15,971 nt of DNA from Verrucomicrobiota bacterium. GTDB taxonomy: Bacteria; Verrucomicrobiota; Verrucomicrobiia; Opitutales; Opitutaceae. This document shows, in pieces, positions 1 through 7,042 of this stretch. The position numbers and the translations under genes are program-made. Position 1 is the first letter of the stretch. Every line of letters begins with the position of its first letter. The stretch lies in NCBI GenBank assembly GCA_023430565.1, contig JAEZAD010000291.1:1-15971 (forward strand). Direction: 5' to 3'. The notes beneath the pieces were generated by a model, which did no database searches, was not told the DNA's origin, and was given only the letters and a program-made list of their open reading frames with translations.

Positions 1-1054
1 GACCGGCCGCCAGCGTGATCGTGACAAGCCGGGCGAGCGCAGCGATGGAGCGATCGTGCTCCGCCCCGACCAAGCGGCCGAGGTCGACTTCGATTCCCAC
101 GGCGTCGCTGCGTCCCTGCAGCAACCGCTCGAGCTGGCGCGTCGTGGTCGGCACGTGTGATCCGACAATCACCAGGCCGCCTTTGACCGTTAACGGGTTT
201 TGCAATTCGGCGTCTTCGAGGACGAGCGAAATCCCCGCTTGGCCAAGTCGCGCCTGTGCCGCCGAGGCGGCGCTGCGCCAGAGGAAGCGCCGGCCGTGGC
301 TTTCGGCCGCCACGGCGCCCGCCATCGCGATGTTCATGTCGGCGGGCGTTTCCGCGTTGATCACGCAATACGCGCCCTTCGGCATGGCTTCCAGAGCCGC
401 GGCCACGCCAACGGGCCCACGGGTGCGAATGAGTTCCAGACCGACTCGCTGCACGGCGCTCGCTCTGACGGCGCCCCGGGATTTTTCCTCGATCCAATCG
501 GGCAGGTGGGAGGTCGCGTATCCAAACACTGGATCGCGGGCAAACTCGGTTGTCGCCACGGGCGCGTCGCCGCCGGGCTTCCGAATATAATGCGTGTCGT
601 CGCGCGTCACCCGGCCGCCCTCGTGGAAGAACGGCGCGAGCAAGACGCCGTCGAACGCTTCGCCGTAGCCCGCCATCAAGGCCTCCAACTCGGCGGGAAA
701 GTGCCCGCGCAAGGTGCTGTCGCTGCGGCTGAACAGGTGGCAGCGCCGGCCGGTGCGCTGCTCGGCGGCGCGGAGATTGGCGCCGATTTCGCGATTGATG
801 CGGACGGCTTCGGGCTCGCGTTGTCCGCGAGAGTTTGTGGTCAGGAAGAAGCCAGCGGCGTCGTCACTCGAGAGCGCGGCGGAGAGGTCGTCGACCGACC
901 ACTGGAAGTAGACGGGGATGTTGCGAAAGGTCTGCGTGCCCGTCGGATCGTCGTCGACGATGACCACCTTTTCTCCGGGCCGGGCCAGCGCCGTGCGGAT
1001 GAGGTTGGCCGACTCCGTCGCAAAGGAGTCCAAGCTGGAGGGCGACGCGAGCAT
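1..1054 (-). CDS. Four-carbon acid sugar kinase family protein (DUF1537), 3' part missing
   Basis: Cytoplasmic ATP-dependent kinase of the DUF1537 (OtnK/DtnK-like) family, whose known members phosphorylate C4 sugar acids such as erythronate, threonate or 3-oxo-tetronate. The gene reads leftward and leaves the window, so about 351 residues are visible of a family length of roughly 420-470. With Met at 1054 as residue 1, the signature DDDPTGTQT lies at 34-42, TTNSRG at 72-77, and SRSDSTLRGHFP at 109-120, followed by APFFHEGGR at 140-148. The second domain starts near LVIVGSHVPTTT (294-305) and is cut off. There is no signal peptide. In-frame ATGs at 1105 and 1117 are alternative starts; 1054 was preferred because a GGA-containing stretch precedes it and the motif spacing fits. 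It lies directly behind the DUF4932 gene (3-66 nt gap depending on start), so the two are probably co-transcribed. The exact substrate cannot be told from the sequence. Confidence 0.88.
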   Translation of the reverse strand, partial: MLASPSSLDSFATESANLIRTALARPGEKVVIVDDDPTGTQTFRNIPVYFQWSVDDLSAALSSDDAAGFFLTTNSRGQREPEAVRINREIGANLRAAEQRTGRRCHLFSRSDSTLRGHFPAELEALMAGYGEAFDGVLLAPFFHEGGRVTRDDTHYIRKPGGDAPVATTEFARDPVFGYATSHLPDWIEEKSRGAVRASAVQRVGLELIRTRGPVGVAAALEAMPKGAYCVINAETPADMNIAMAGAVAAESHGRRFLWRSAASAAQARLGQAGISLVLEDAELQNPLTVKGGLVIVGSHVPTTTRQLERLLQGRSDAVGIEVDLGRLVGAEHDRSIAALARLVTITLAAG

Positions 1055-1120
1055 GCCTGGGCTTTCCGTGTCTGGATTCGGCAAGAGGCGGGCTATGCCA
1101 CGCATCGATGGCTGCATAGC

Positions 1121-2329
1121 TCAATGGGTGATTGCGTTACCGGCTGGGTTCGGGGTCTTCGCGGCGACTTCCTCGAAAAACTTCACCACCTGGGGCATGA
1201 AGTCGTCGAAGCTCTGACCGTCCTTGTCGTTCGGTTCATACTCCTCGAGAAGCTCGGCCAGCGCCGGCACCCAAAGGAATCCCCGTCGCGTTTCGGACTG
1301 TGCCTGGCGTCGGGCGGCGCCAGCGCCGACCTGGTCGGCAATGTAACGCACGACGCAGGCGCGCACCAGGGACTCATACAGGATGGTGCGTCCGCTGCCG
1401 TAGGCCTGCCGTTGCATGGCGAGTTTGTGGGCCGCGAGCAATTGCTTGCCCGCGGCGTCGAGCTTGTCGGCAAAACGGTCCACAACTGCGTTCGTGTAAG
1501 GGTGGCAGAACTCGTGAACGATGGTGCCCAGCGCCTCATCTCCGACCGCGGGCAATCCGGCGTCATTCCAACGGGAGATGCCGATAATCGGAAGGATCTC
1601 TGCGGCGGTCCCGTCGGCGGCCCGGTAGGACATGCCGTAATTGCCGTCGCCGTTGAGCAGGCCAGCGACCACAAGATGAGTCGTGTCCGGGCGCGTGCCG
1701 AAGAAGGCGTCGAACCACGGCACGATTGGTCTGCAGTTGACGACGGCCCCCAGCGCCTTGGCTGCGTCGCAATTGAAGGCGCGATGCTGTCGAATGAACG
1801 TGCCGAAGTTCGCGTCTCGCGCAAAACCGGCCAGGAGGTCGACGAATTCCACGGCGTCGCGATTCGTCCAGCGCCTGTCGAGTTGCGGCGGGCGCGGATC
1901 CATCGCGGTGCGGAGTGAGGGAACGTGGTTGTCGTCCATCGCCAGGTGGACCGCCAACGACATCACCGCATCGTAGCCAATGCGGCGCTGCTGGCGAAGC
2001 TGCTTGGCGCGTATGACGACGGCGTGATCCCTGAACTTTCCGAAATGAGCATCCGCCGACTGTGAGTAGGGTGAGGCAGAGTTGGGGTGATTGTATTCCG
2101 CCGCGCCGGCCAGGCGGAATACGATGGACATCAGTTCCACGCGCGGATCCACGCGCACCTGCACCGGCGGAAAAGGGTCCGGAACCGCCCGGGAGCCCGA
2201 GACCGCTGGAGCGAGGAGAGCGATCACCAACGCTAGAATTCCAGACACGGCGGGGATGCGGGGTCCTGAGGAGGGAGAGATGTTTCTCGTCGGGGACCTA
2301 AACGCTGAGCTGGAATGCAGGGCTAGCAC
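1121..2329 (-). CDS. DUF4932-type predicted exported HExxH metallopeptidase-like protein
   Basis: A 402-residue protein with the zinc-metallopeptidase motif HEFCH at residues 272-276 in the context TIVHEFCHPYTN, and a downstream glutamate (E319 in LYESLVRA) placed as in gluzincins. This arrangement resembles the DUF4932 family, for which I know no established substrate. The N-terminus has a basic region and a hydrophobic stretch at about 30-43 ending in VSGSRA, which fits a Sec signal peptide with a long n-region, so the protein probably acts outside the cytoplasm. The start is a GTG at 2329, supported by a strong AGGAG ribosome-binding site nine bases upstream. A perfect inverted repeat (2377-2390) lies 47 bases upstream and is shared with the LacI promoter region. 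The TGA stop is only three bases from the first possible start of the downstream sugar-acid kinase. Proteolytic activity is inferred from the motif only. Confidence 0.8.
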   Translation of the reverse strand: MLALHSSSAFRSPTRNISPSSGPRIPAVSGILALVIALLAPAVSGSRAVPDPFPPVQVRVDPRVELMSIVFRLAGAAEYNHPNSASPYSQSADAHFGKFRDHAVVIRAKQLRQQRRIGYDAVMSLAVHLAMDDNHVPSLRTAMDPRPPQLDRRWTNRDAVEFVDLLAGFARDANFGTFIRQHRAFNCDAAKALGAVVNCRPIVPWFDAFFGTRPDTTHLVVAGLLNGDGNYGMSYRAADGTAAEILPIIGISRWNDAGLPAVGDEALGTIVHEFCHPYTNAVVDRFADKLDAAGKQLLAAHKLAMQRQAYGSGRTILYESLVRACVVRYIADQVGAGAARRQAQSETRRGFLWVPALAELLEEYEPNDKDGQSFDDFMPQVVKFFEEVAAKTPNPAGNAITH

Positions 2330-2338
2330 GGTTCCACT

Positions 2339-2346
2339 CTCCTCCC
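2339..2346 (-). promoter_or_regulatory. Strong Shine-Dalgarno site deciding the GTG start of the DUF4932 gene
   Basis: The minus strand reads GGGAGGAG here, with nine bases between AGGAG and the GTG at 2329. This is one of only two strong ribosome-binding sites in the window; the other belongs to the LacI gene with the same spacing. It favours the long reading frame with a GTG start over internal starts. Confidence 0.65.
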
Positions 2347-2376
2347 TCGTCGTTGCTCCGGGCGAACGGGCAGCGA

Positions 2377-2390
2377 TTCAATGGATTGAA
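2377..2390. promoter_or_regulatory. Candidate LacI-family operator, copy 1 (TTCAATGGATTGAA)
   Basis: A perfect inverted repeat with 6-base arms around a GG spacer, 47 bases upstream of the DUF4932 start codon. The surrounding 17 bases GATTCAATGGATTGAAC (2375-2391) are identical to 5725-5741 in the LacI/beta-helix intergenic region. Sharing between two intergenic sites, one next to a LacI-family gene, suggests an operator. Binding is inferred. Confidence 0.6.
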
Positions 2391-2417
2391 CGGAGCACGG
2401 CGTGCGGACAGAGGAAT

Positions 2418-2438
2418 GCCGGCCCGCGACGGACCGGC
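2418..2438 (-). terminator. Hairpin between the beta-helix gene and the DUF4932 operon
   Basis: A GC-rich stem of nine pairs with one mismatch (GCCGG-N-CCG / CGG-N-CCGGC) around a CGA loop. It lies 60 bases after the beta-helix stop codon and before the operator and ribosome-binding site of the next gene. On the minus strand it is followed by the modestly T-rich ATTCCTCTGT. Position and shape fit a terminator that separates two transcription units, but there is no long T-run. Confidence 0.45.
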
Positions 2439-2483
2439 CTTGCCGAATGTTAGGCTACGGGCGGTGGCCGGGCGCCGATATCC

Positions 2484-2496
2484 GCCCGCAGCGGGC
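2484..2496 (-). terminator. Short hairpin just after the beta-helix stop codon
   Basis: GCCCG-CTG-CGGGC on the minus strand, two bases beyond the stop codon. No T-run follows. It may assist the stronger hairpin at 2418-2438 or protect the mRNA 3' end. Confidence 0.25.
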
Positions 2497-2498
2497 CA

Positions 2499-5400
2499 TC
2501 AGGGATGGTTGTAAACGAGGCTCACTTCCGTGGCGGAGAGCGTGCGATTGTAGATCCGCACGTCATCCAGCACGCCGTCGAGATAGGCGTTGGCCGACCA
2601 GTTGCTGCGACCGAGATAGTTGGACGCGCGAGTCACATTAACCGGCACCGTGGTGGAGCCCGTCGCGATCTGAGCGCCGTTCTTGTAGATCACGACCGCG
2701 CCGGTCGACGTCTGGGTGACCGCGAAGTGCTGCCACGAACCCGTGGCGATCGCACCGGTGGCGGTGACTTGGGTGCCACCAGCGGTGCCGTTGTAGACCT
2801 TGAAACCAAGATTGTTCGTTGTGCCGACGCGGCCGAACCAGATGTTCTGGTTGGACTGCCCTACGCCGAGGTCCACGAAGCGCGCGTAGTCGCCCACGGT
2901 GTCCACCCGCACCCACAGAGTGATGGTCAGGCCGCCGGTGAAGTTGGCGAGCCCCGCGGGCAGCGAGACGTGATCGTTGGAGCCATCGAGGTTGACGCCG
3001 TTGCCGCTTTGGCCGGTCGTCCACGTTGCACCGTTCACCAACGTGCCATTCGCGCTGTTCCCGGAGGAATCCGCTGCGGTGGTGCCGCTCGTCTCGTTGA
3101 GCTTCAGCCACACCCGCAGACCGCTGTCGAGGATCGTCAATGTCACAGCCTGCGTATCCTCGTCGGACGATCCCGTGATGCCGTCGCTGTCGGCGACGCG
3201 GACGGTGAACGTCTTCGTGGTTGCGACCGTGGGCGTGCCCGAGATGACGCCGGTCGAGGAGAGGTTCAGGCCGGGCGGCAAACTGCCGGAAGCGAGCGTC
3301 CAAACCAGGGTGCCGTTGCCACCGGTGGCAGCGAGTGTCTGGGAGTAAGCGGTGCCAACACTGCCATTGGGCACTGTCGTGGTGGTGATGTTGGGCACGC
3401 TGTTCGAGGTGGCATTGACCAAGATCGACAACACCTGCGTGTCTTCGTCGGTCGATCCGGTGATGCTGTCGCTATCGGCGACGCGAACGGTGAAGTTGCT
3501 CGTGCCGCTGCCGCTGGGTGTGCCGGAGATGACGCCGGAAGAGGAGAGGTTGAGACCAGCCGGAAGCGTGCCCGAGGCGAGGCTCCACACGAGGGCTCCA
3601 TTGCCGCCGGAGGCTTGGAGCGTTTGTGAATAGGCGCTGCCTTGCGTGGCGGCCGGCAAGCTCGTCGTGGTGATGTTGGGCACGGAGTTGGCGGCCGCGA
3701 CTTGGAGACTGAGCGCCTGTGTGTCCTCGTCGGACGCGCCGGTGATGCCGTCGCTGTCGGCGACGCGAACGGTGAAATCGCTCGTGCCGGTGCCACTCGG
3801 CGTGCCGGAGATGACGCCGGACGAGGAGAGATTGAGACCGGCCGGAAGTGAGCCGGAGGCGAGGGTCCATACGAGGGTGCCATTGCCGCCGGTGGCCTGG
3901 AGCGTTTGCGAATAGCTGCTGCCCTGCGTCGCAGCCGGGAGGCTGGTGGTGGTGATGTTCGGGACGGAATTGCCGCTGCCCGAAACGGTGAAGCCGGCGC
4001 GGAAATAATTGTTCACCGTGGCGGCACGATAATTGGCGGGAAACGTCCGCGGTGCGCCGATCCATGCCGCGCGGGCGTTCGCGAGAAACGCCAGATTGTC
4101 GCCGGATGATCCGATCGACGAGAGGTAGGTGGAGAGCGTGCGGCTGCCGTCGACGAACGTGACGGACTGGCCCGTGCTCAAGTTCACGCCGTCGACGATG
4201 TTATTGCTGAGCGTGTAGGACCCTGGATCCTGATTTTGGATACCGATGCCCCAGTTGCGGACGATGTTGTCGCGAATCGGAATGGGTTGTGAGCCGGATC
4301 CCGCCTTGAGTTGGATCGCGAACGGGTTACCCGAACTGACTTCGTCCATGAGGATGTTGCCTTCGTAGAAACCGATGGGCATCCGGTGGACCTCGATGCC
4401 CCAACCCCGCACGCCGACGTCGCTTCCGGTCCAGACAGAGGGCGAGATGTCGTCGCCCGCAATCAGCACGTTGTCGACGACCACGTTGTCTGCGTCTTCT
4501 CCCTGCGCGGTGGATGCTTCGGAGAACATTCCGACCGCATTAAGGATCAGCAGATTGTCTTCGACGTAATTTCCGGCGCGCGCCTGCAGGCCATTGCCGG
4601 AACCGCGGGAGATGATGTTGCCGCGAATGGAGGTATTTCGGCTGCCGTTCTGCAGATAAATGTTGTGGCTGTAGATTGAGCGTCCCTTGCCGGCGAGGGT
4701 GCCGTTGGTGTTTTGATTCCAGCCGTTGCGATCGAAGAAGCAGTCCTCGATCACGAGATTTTGCAGCCAGGCACCGTAGATGCCCTGGGAGCGGTCGTCA
4801 TGGGCGGTCGTCCCCGTGCCGTCGTTGGCGTCCCACACGGCGCAACGCCGCACATCGACGTTGGGAAGCCGCGTGCCGCTGTTGATGCCTTGGATGACGA
4901 GGTTTTCCTGGCCGTTCCGAAACAGGCAGTCCTCGAGCAGGATGTTGCCGGCACTGCTGTTGATCGCGGCGCTGAAGATCACTTTGAACTCAGCAGAGAA
5001 ATTGACCCAGAACGACGACGTCGGATCGCGGCGCCGGTAATGAACATCGAGACCGACGAGCGCGATGTGCGCGGAGGCCCCGTAGAAGTTCCAGTTCGCC
5101 GCGGTCAGCAGCGGCCGGCTGCCGCTCGCGCCGTAATAGGTGAACACCCAGCGCTCGGTCGCGTTGCGACCTCCCTTGGTATTGCCGCCGAAGGTGATCG
5201 AATCGGTGAACGTGTCGCCGCGCCGAAAGATGATCCAGTCAGGATAGCCGGCGCGCATCTGCGCGTAAGCCGCCGCGAGCGTCTTGTAGGCATTGACCGA
5301 GATCGAAGGGCTGCGCGGGTTTGAGCCCACCTGCGCCACGGAATACGTCTGCGCGGACGAGTCGTTGCCCGCGGCGCTGACGTAGATCAGCCGTGAATCG

Positions 5401-5552
5401 GAAGAAGGGTTGATGATGCTCCAGCCGTTGGCGTCGACGGGGTAGCTTTGCGCCAGACCGACAATGGGGAGGAGTAACCAGAGTAGCGATACAAACGAGT
5501 GCGCGTAGCTGCGGAAGGGCCGACAAGGCTTCACGTGGGTGTTGGTTTTCAT
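2499..5552 (-). CDS. Secreted right-handed beta-helix protein with three He_PIG repeats and a LamG domain
   Basis: A 1017-residue extracellular protein. Residues 1-35 form a signal peptide (basic n-region, hydrophobic VSLLWLLLPIVGLAQ). Residues about 40-525 resemble a right-handed parallel beta-helix, with many short asparagine- and glycine-rich coils such as EDCFFDRNGWN (269-279), HNIYLQN (296-302) and IRGNIISRG (309-317). Three tandem putative-Ig repeats of about 94 residues follow (528 to about 810), then a LamG/concanavalin-like domain to the C-terminus (LKLNETSG..., DDVRIYNRTLS), a usual glycan-binding module. The start at 5552 is chosen because the signal peptide begins there; the frame is open to 5705 but that extension looks non-coding. 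Beta-helix folds are common in pectin and other polysaccharide lyases and hydrolases, but no specific family motif is recognisable, so enzyme activity is a guess. It is divergent from the LacI gene and homologous to the protein at 7043-9085. Confidence 0.85.
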   Translation of the reverse strand: MKTNTHVKPCRPFRSYAHSFVSLLWLLLPIVGLAQSYPVDANGWSIINPSSDSRLIYVSAAGNDSSAQTYSVAQVGSNPRSPSISVNAYKTLAAAYAQMRAGYPDWIIFRRGDTFTDSITFGGNTKGGRNATERWVFTYYGASGSRPLLTAANWNFYGASAHIALVGLDVHYRRRDPTSSFWVNFSAEFKVIFSAAINSSAGNILLEDCLFRNGQENLVIQGINSGTRLPNVDVRRCAVWDANDGTGTTAHDDRSQGIYGAWLQNLVIEDCFFDRNGWNQNTNGTLAGKGRSIYSHNIYLQNGSRNTSIRGNIISRGSGNGLQARAGNYVEDNLLILNAVGMFSEASTAQGEDADNVVVDNVLIAGDDISPSVWTGSDVGVRGWGIEVHRMPIGFYEGNILMDEVSSGNPFAIQLKAGSGSQPIPIRDNIVRNWGIGIQNQDPGSYTLSNNIVDGVNLSTGQSVTFVDGSRTLSTYLSSIGSSGDNLAFLANARAAWIGAPRTFPANYRAATVNNYFRAGFTVSGSGNSVPNITTTSLPAATQGSSYSQTLQATGGNGTLVWTLASGSLPAGLNLSSSGVISGTPSGTGTSDFTVRVADSDGITGASDEDTQALSLQVAAANSVPNITTTSLPAATQGSAYSQTLQASGGNGALVWSLASGTLPAGLNLSSSGVISGTPSGSGTSNFTVRVADSDSITGSTDEDTQVLSILVNATSNSVPNITTTTVPNGSVGTAYSQTLAATGGNGTLVWTLASGSLPPGLNLSSTGVISGTPTVATTKTFTVRVADSDGITGSSDEDTQAVTLTILDSGLRVWLKLNETSGTTAADSSGNSANGTLVNGATWTTGQSGNGVNLDGSNDHVSLPAGLANFTGGLTITLWVRVDTVGDYARFVDLGVGQSNQNIWFGRVGTTNNLGFKVYNGTAGGTQVTATGAIATGSWQHFAVTQTSTGAVVIYKNGAQIATGSTTVPVNVTRASNYLGRSNWSANAYLDGVLDDVRIYNRTLSATEVSLVYNHP
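3123..3971 (-). repeat. Three tandem He_PIG (putative Ig) repeats inside the beta-helix gene
   Basis: Three in-frame units begin at 3971, 3689 and 3404 (282, 285 and about 282 bases), each starting NSVPNITTT and carrying SQTL, GLNLSS, GVISGTP and FTVRVADSD. Units 1 and 2 are close at the base level; unit 3 diverges more at its start (TVPNGSVGTAY). They probably act as a spacer between catalytic and binding domains, and arose by internal duplication. Confidence 0.9.
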
Positions 5553-5617
5553 GTCCTGAGTTTTTTGGGGTTGGGCCGCCGGGTGAGGGGGAAGGCCGGA
5601 AAGCGAAAGGGGCCCGG

Positions 5618-5633
5618 GAGCGAACGTTCGCTC
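5618..5633. promoter_or_regulatory. Perfect 16-base CpG-centred palindrome, possible operator
   Basis: GAGCGAACGTTCGCTC is fully self-complementary and centred on CG, the layout of classical LacI-family operators. It lies 66 bases upstream of the beta-helix start at 5552 and 144 bases upstream of the LacI start. It is unlike the TTCAATGGATTGAA site in the same intergenic region, so it may bind a different regulator. No second copy was found in the window. Confidence 0.45.
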
Positions 5634-5726
5634 GGAACGGAACGGTGAATTCCACGCGGGGGGCGCGACGGCGCGGGCATGGCGCGGACTTTCCCCAGCC
5701 GACATCGCTTCGCCAATGGGACGTGA

Positions 5727-5740
5727 TTCAATGGATTGAA
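5727..5740. promoter_or_regulatory. Candidate LacI-family operator, copy 2 (TTCAATGGATTGAA)
   Basis: Identical to the site at 2377-2390, including flanking bases (17 shared). It lies 36 bases upstream of the LacI start codon and 175 bases upstream of the divergent beta-helix start, a position that would allow autoregulation and control of both. The next 12 bases (5741-5752, CAAAACGTTCTG) form an imperfect CG-centred palindrome that overlaps no gene. Confidence 0.6.
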
Positions 5741-5763
5741 CAAAACGTTCTGCAGCCCATCGT

Positions 5764-5769
5764 GGAGAG
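5764..5769 (+). promoter_or_regulatory. Shine-Dalgarno site of the LacI-family gene
   Basis: GGAGAG with nine bases between GGAG and the ATG at 5777. It selects this ATG over the in-frame upstream extension, and over the ATG ten codons downstream. Confidence 0.6.
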
Positions 5770-5776
5770 TCCCGTC

Positions 5777-6802
5777 ATGCCTTCCTCCGCCGAGAACAAG
5801 CCGACCATGAAAGACGTCGCCCGCGTGGCGGGCTGCGATGTCAGCACGGTGTCGCTGGCCCTGCGGGGCGATCCGCGCATCACGGCGGCGACGCGGGAGC
5901 GCGTGGCCGCTGCAGCGCGGCAATTGGGTTATGCGGTTCATCCGATGGTGGCGGCCTGGGTCAGCGCACGGCGTCGCGGCCGGGCGGTGTCGCAGCGGCT
6001 TCCGCTCGCATATCTCACCTGCCACCCGGGCGATTTTCGCTGGCGGGCGAGCGAGCATTTCCGCGCCATTTTCGAAGGCGCGCGGGATCGGGCCGCGGGC
6101 GGCGGCTTCAATCTCACCGAGTTCTGTCTCGCGGATTACGCGGGTAATCTCGCCCGACTCTTCCAGGTCCTCGTCACGCGGAACGTGCAGGGCGTGATCG
6201 TCGGTCCCGCGTTGCAGCACCATGCGCTGCCGGATTGGGACTGGTCGCGATTTTCCCTCGTCACCATCGGCTATGCCCTGACGTCCCCGGTGGTGCATCG
6301 CGTCACTGAAGACCATCACCTGGGGATGAAGCTGGCGTTCGAGGCCTGTCTCGCGCGCGGCCACCGCCGGATCGGGCTGGCGATGGTGCGAAAGCACAAC
6401 GCGCTGCGCCGGGAGCGCTGGCTGGCGGCGTATCTCTTCGAGCAATACAACCGGTTGGGCGCGGAAGACCGGCTCGTGCCGTATGAAGCCCGGTCGAGCG
6501 CGGCGCTGACCGAGGCGCTCGCGTGGGCGAAGGCGGAGCGGCCCGACGTGGTGTTGACCGACGATCCCGAAGCCTGGCGCGACACGTCGGTCAACCGGCT
6601 CGGGTTCGCGCTGGCGGCGGCTTATCGACACCCGGGCGTTTACGAGAATAACCGCGGCATCGGCGCCAGCGCGGCGGAGTTGCTGGTGGCGTTGATCATG
6701 CGCAACGAGCGCGGCGTGCCCAAGAGCCGCCAGACCGTGCTGGTCGAGCCGACGTGGCTGGACCCGGCGGAGGGCGCGCCGAGCGCGTCAAACTCGCCCT
6801 GA
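5777..6802 (+). CDS. LacI-family transcriptional regulator
   Basis: A 341-residue DNA-binding repressor or activator. The helix-turn-helix is TMKDVARVAGCDVSTVSLAL (residues 10-29), followed by ITAATRERVAAAARQLGY (35-52), the usual LacI N-terminal arrangement. The rest (from about 73, LPLAYLT...) is a periplasmic-binding-protein-like effector domain that would sense a sugar. Two recognition positions are unusual: L27 where LacI-type proteins usually have Arg (VSTVSR), and W61 where the hinge leucine that opens the central CpG normally sits (HPMVAAW instead of NAVARSL). The gene lies between two related beta-helix genes and is divergent from one of them, so it probably controls them and itself. 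Candidate operators are at 5727-5740 and 2377-2390. The effector is unknown; a breakdown product of a rhamnose- or uronate-containing glycan would fit the neighbours. Confidence 0.92.
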   Translation: MPSSAENKPTMKDVARVAGCDVSTVSLALRGDPRITAATRERVAAAARQLGYAVHPMVAAWVSARRRGRAVSQRLPLAYLTCHPGDFRWRASEHFRAIFEGARDRAAGGGFNLTEFCLADYAGNLARLFQVLVTRNVQGVIVGPALQHHALPDWDWSRFSLVTIGYALTSPVVHRVTEDHHLGMKLAFEACLARGHRRIGLAMVRKHNALRRERWLAAYLFEQYNRLGAEDRLVPYEARSSAALTEALAWAKAERPDVVLTDDPEAWRDTSVNRLGFALAAAYRHPGVYENNRGIGASAAELLVALIMRNERGVPKSRQTVLVEPTWLDPAEGAPSASNSP

Positions 6803-6926
6803 GGTTGCCGGTCGCGGCGGGCGGCATGGAAGAGACGTGCCGGTTGGCCTTGGAACCGCGTCGAATTGTTCTGGATACACAGCCGCGCCCCCGGACGAAT
6901 CCCGGCGAACGCGGTCGCCGACGCTA

Positions 6927-6940
6927 TTCATATGGTTGAT
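6927..6940. promoter_or_regulatory. Weak operator-like sequence upstream of the second beta-helix gene
   Basis: TTCATATGGTTGAT matches TTCAATGGATTGAA at 9 of 14 positions, keeping the outer TTCA and TTGA blocks. It lies 103 bases upstream of the start at 7043. The rest of the 240-base gap between the LacI gene and this gene shows no clear promoter, ribosome-binding site or terminator. The match could be chance. Confidence 0.2.
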
Positions 6941-7042
6941 ACGCCGGCGGCCTTGCGGACGTCGCGGGAGGACGAAACGTGGCGCGCAACCCGAGGGCGC
7001 TCCGGTCCACGCCGACTCGGCAACCCCACAGATACCTCCTCC

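Noticed and set aside
1117..1123. Fusion or readthrough between the DUF4932 and kinase frames, which share one frame with a single TGA between them
   Set aside because: One product is exported and the other cytoplasmic; no selenocysteine-like or recoding context was seen, so two ordinary adjacent genes are more likely.
200..1918. Long plus-strand open frame of 572 codons
   Set aside because: It is the antisense of the DUF1537 and DUF4932 genes; its translation lacks domain motifs, while the minus-strand frames carry clear family signatures.
5553..5705. N-terminal extension of the first beta-helix protein to 5705
   Set aside because: The extension has no protein-like features, covers the 16-base palindrome and would bury the signal peptide that begins at 5552.
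5645..5776. N-terminal extension of the LacI protein
   Set aside because: The ATG at 5777 has a good ribosome-binding site and the helix-turn-helix follows at the normal distance; the extension covers the candidate operator.
6866..7042. Extension of the second beta-helix protein upstream of 7043
   Set aside because: A twin-arginine signal peptide begins at 7043; 59 extra charged residues before it would be inconsistent with export.
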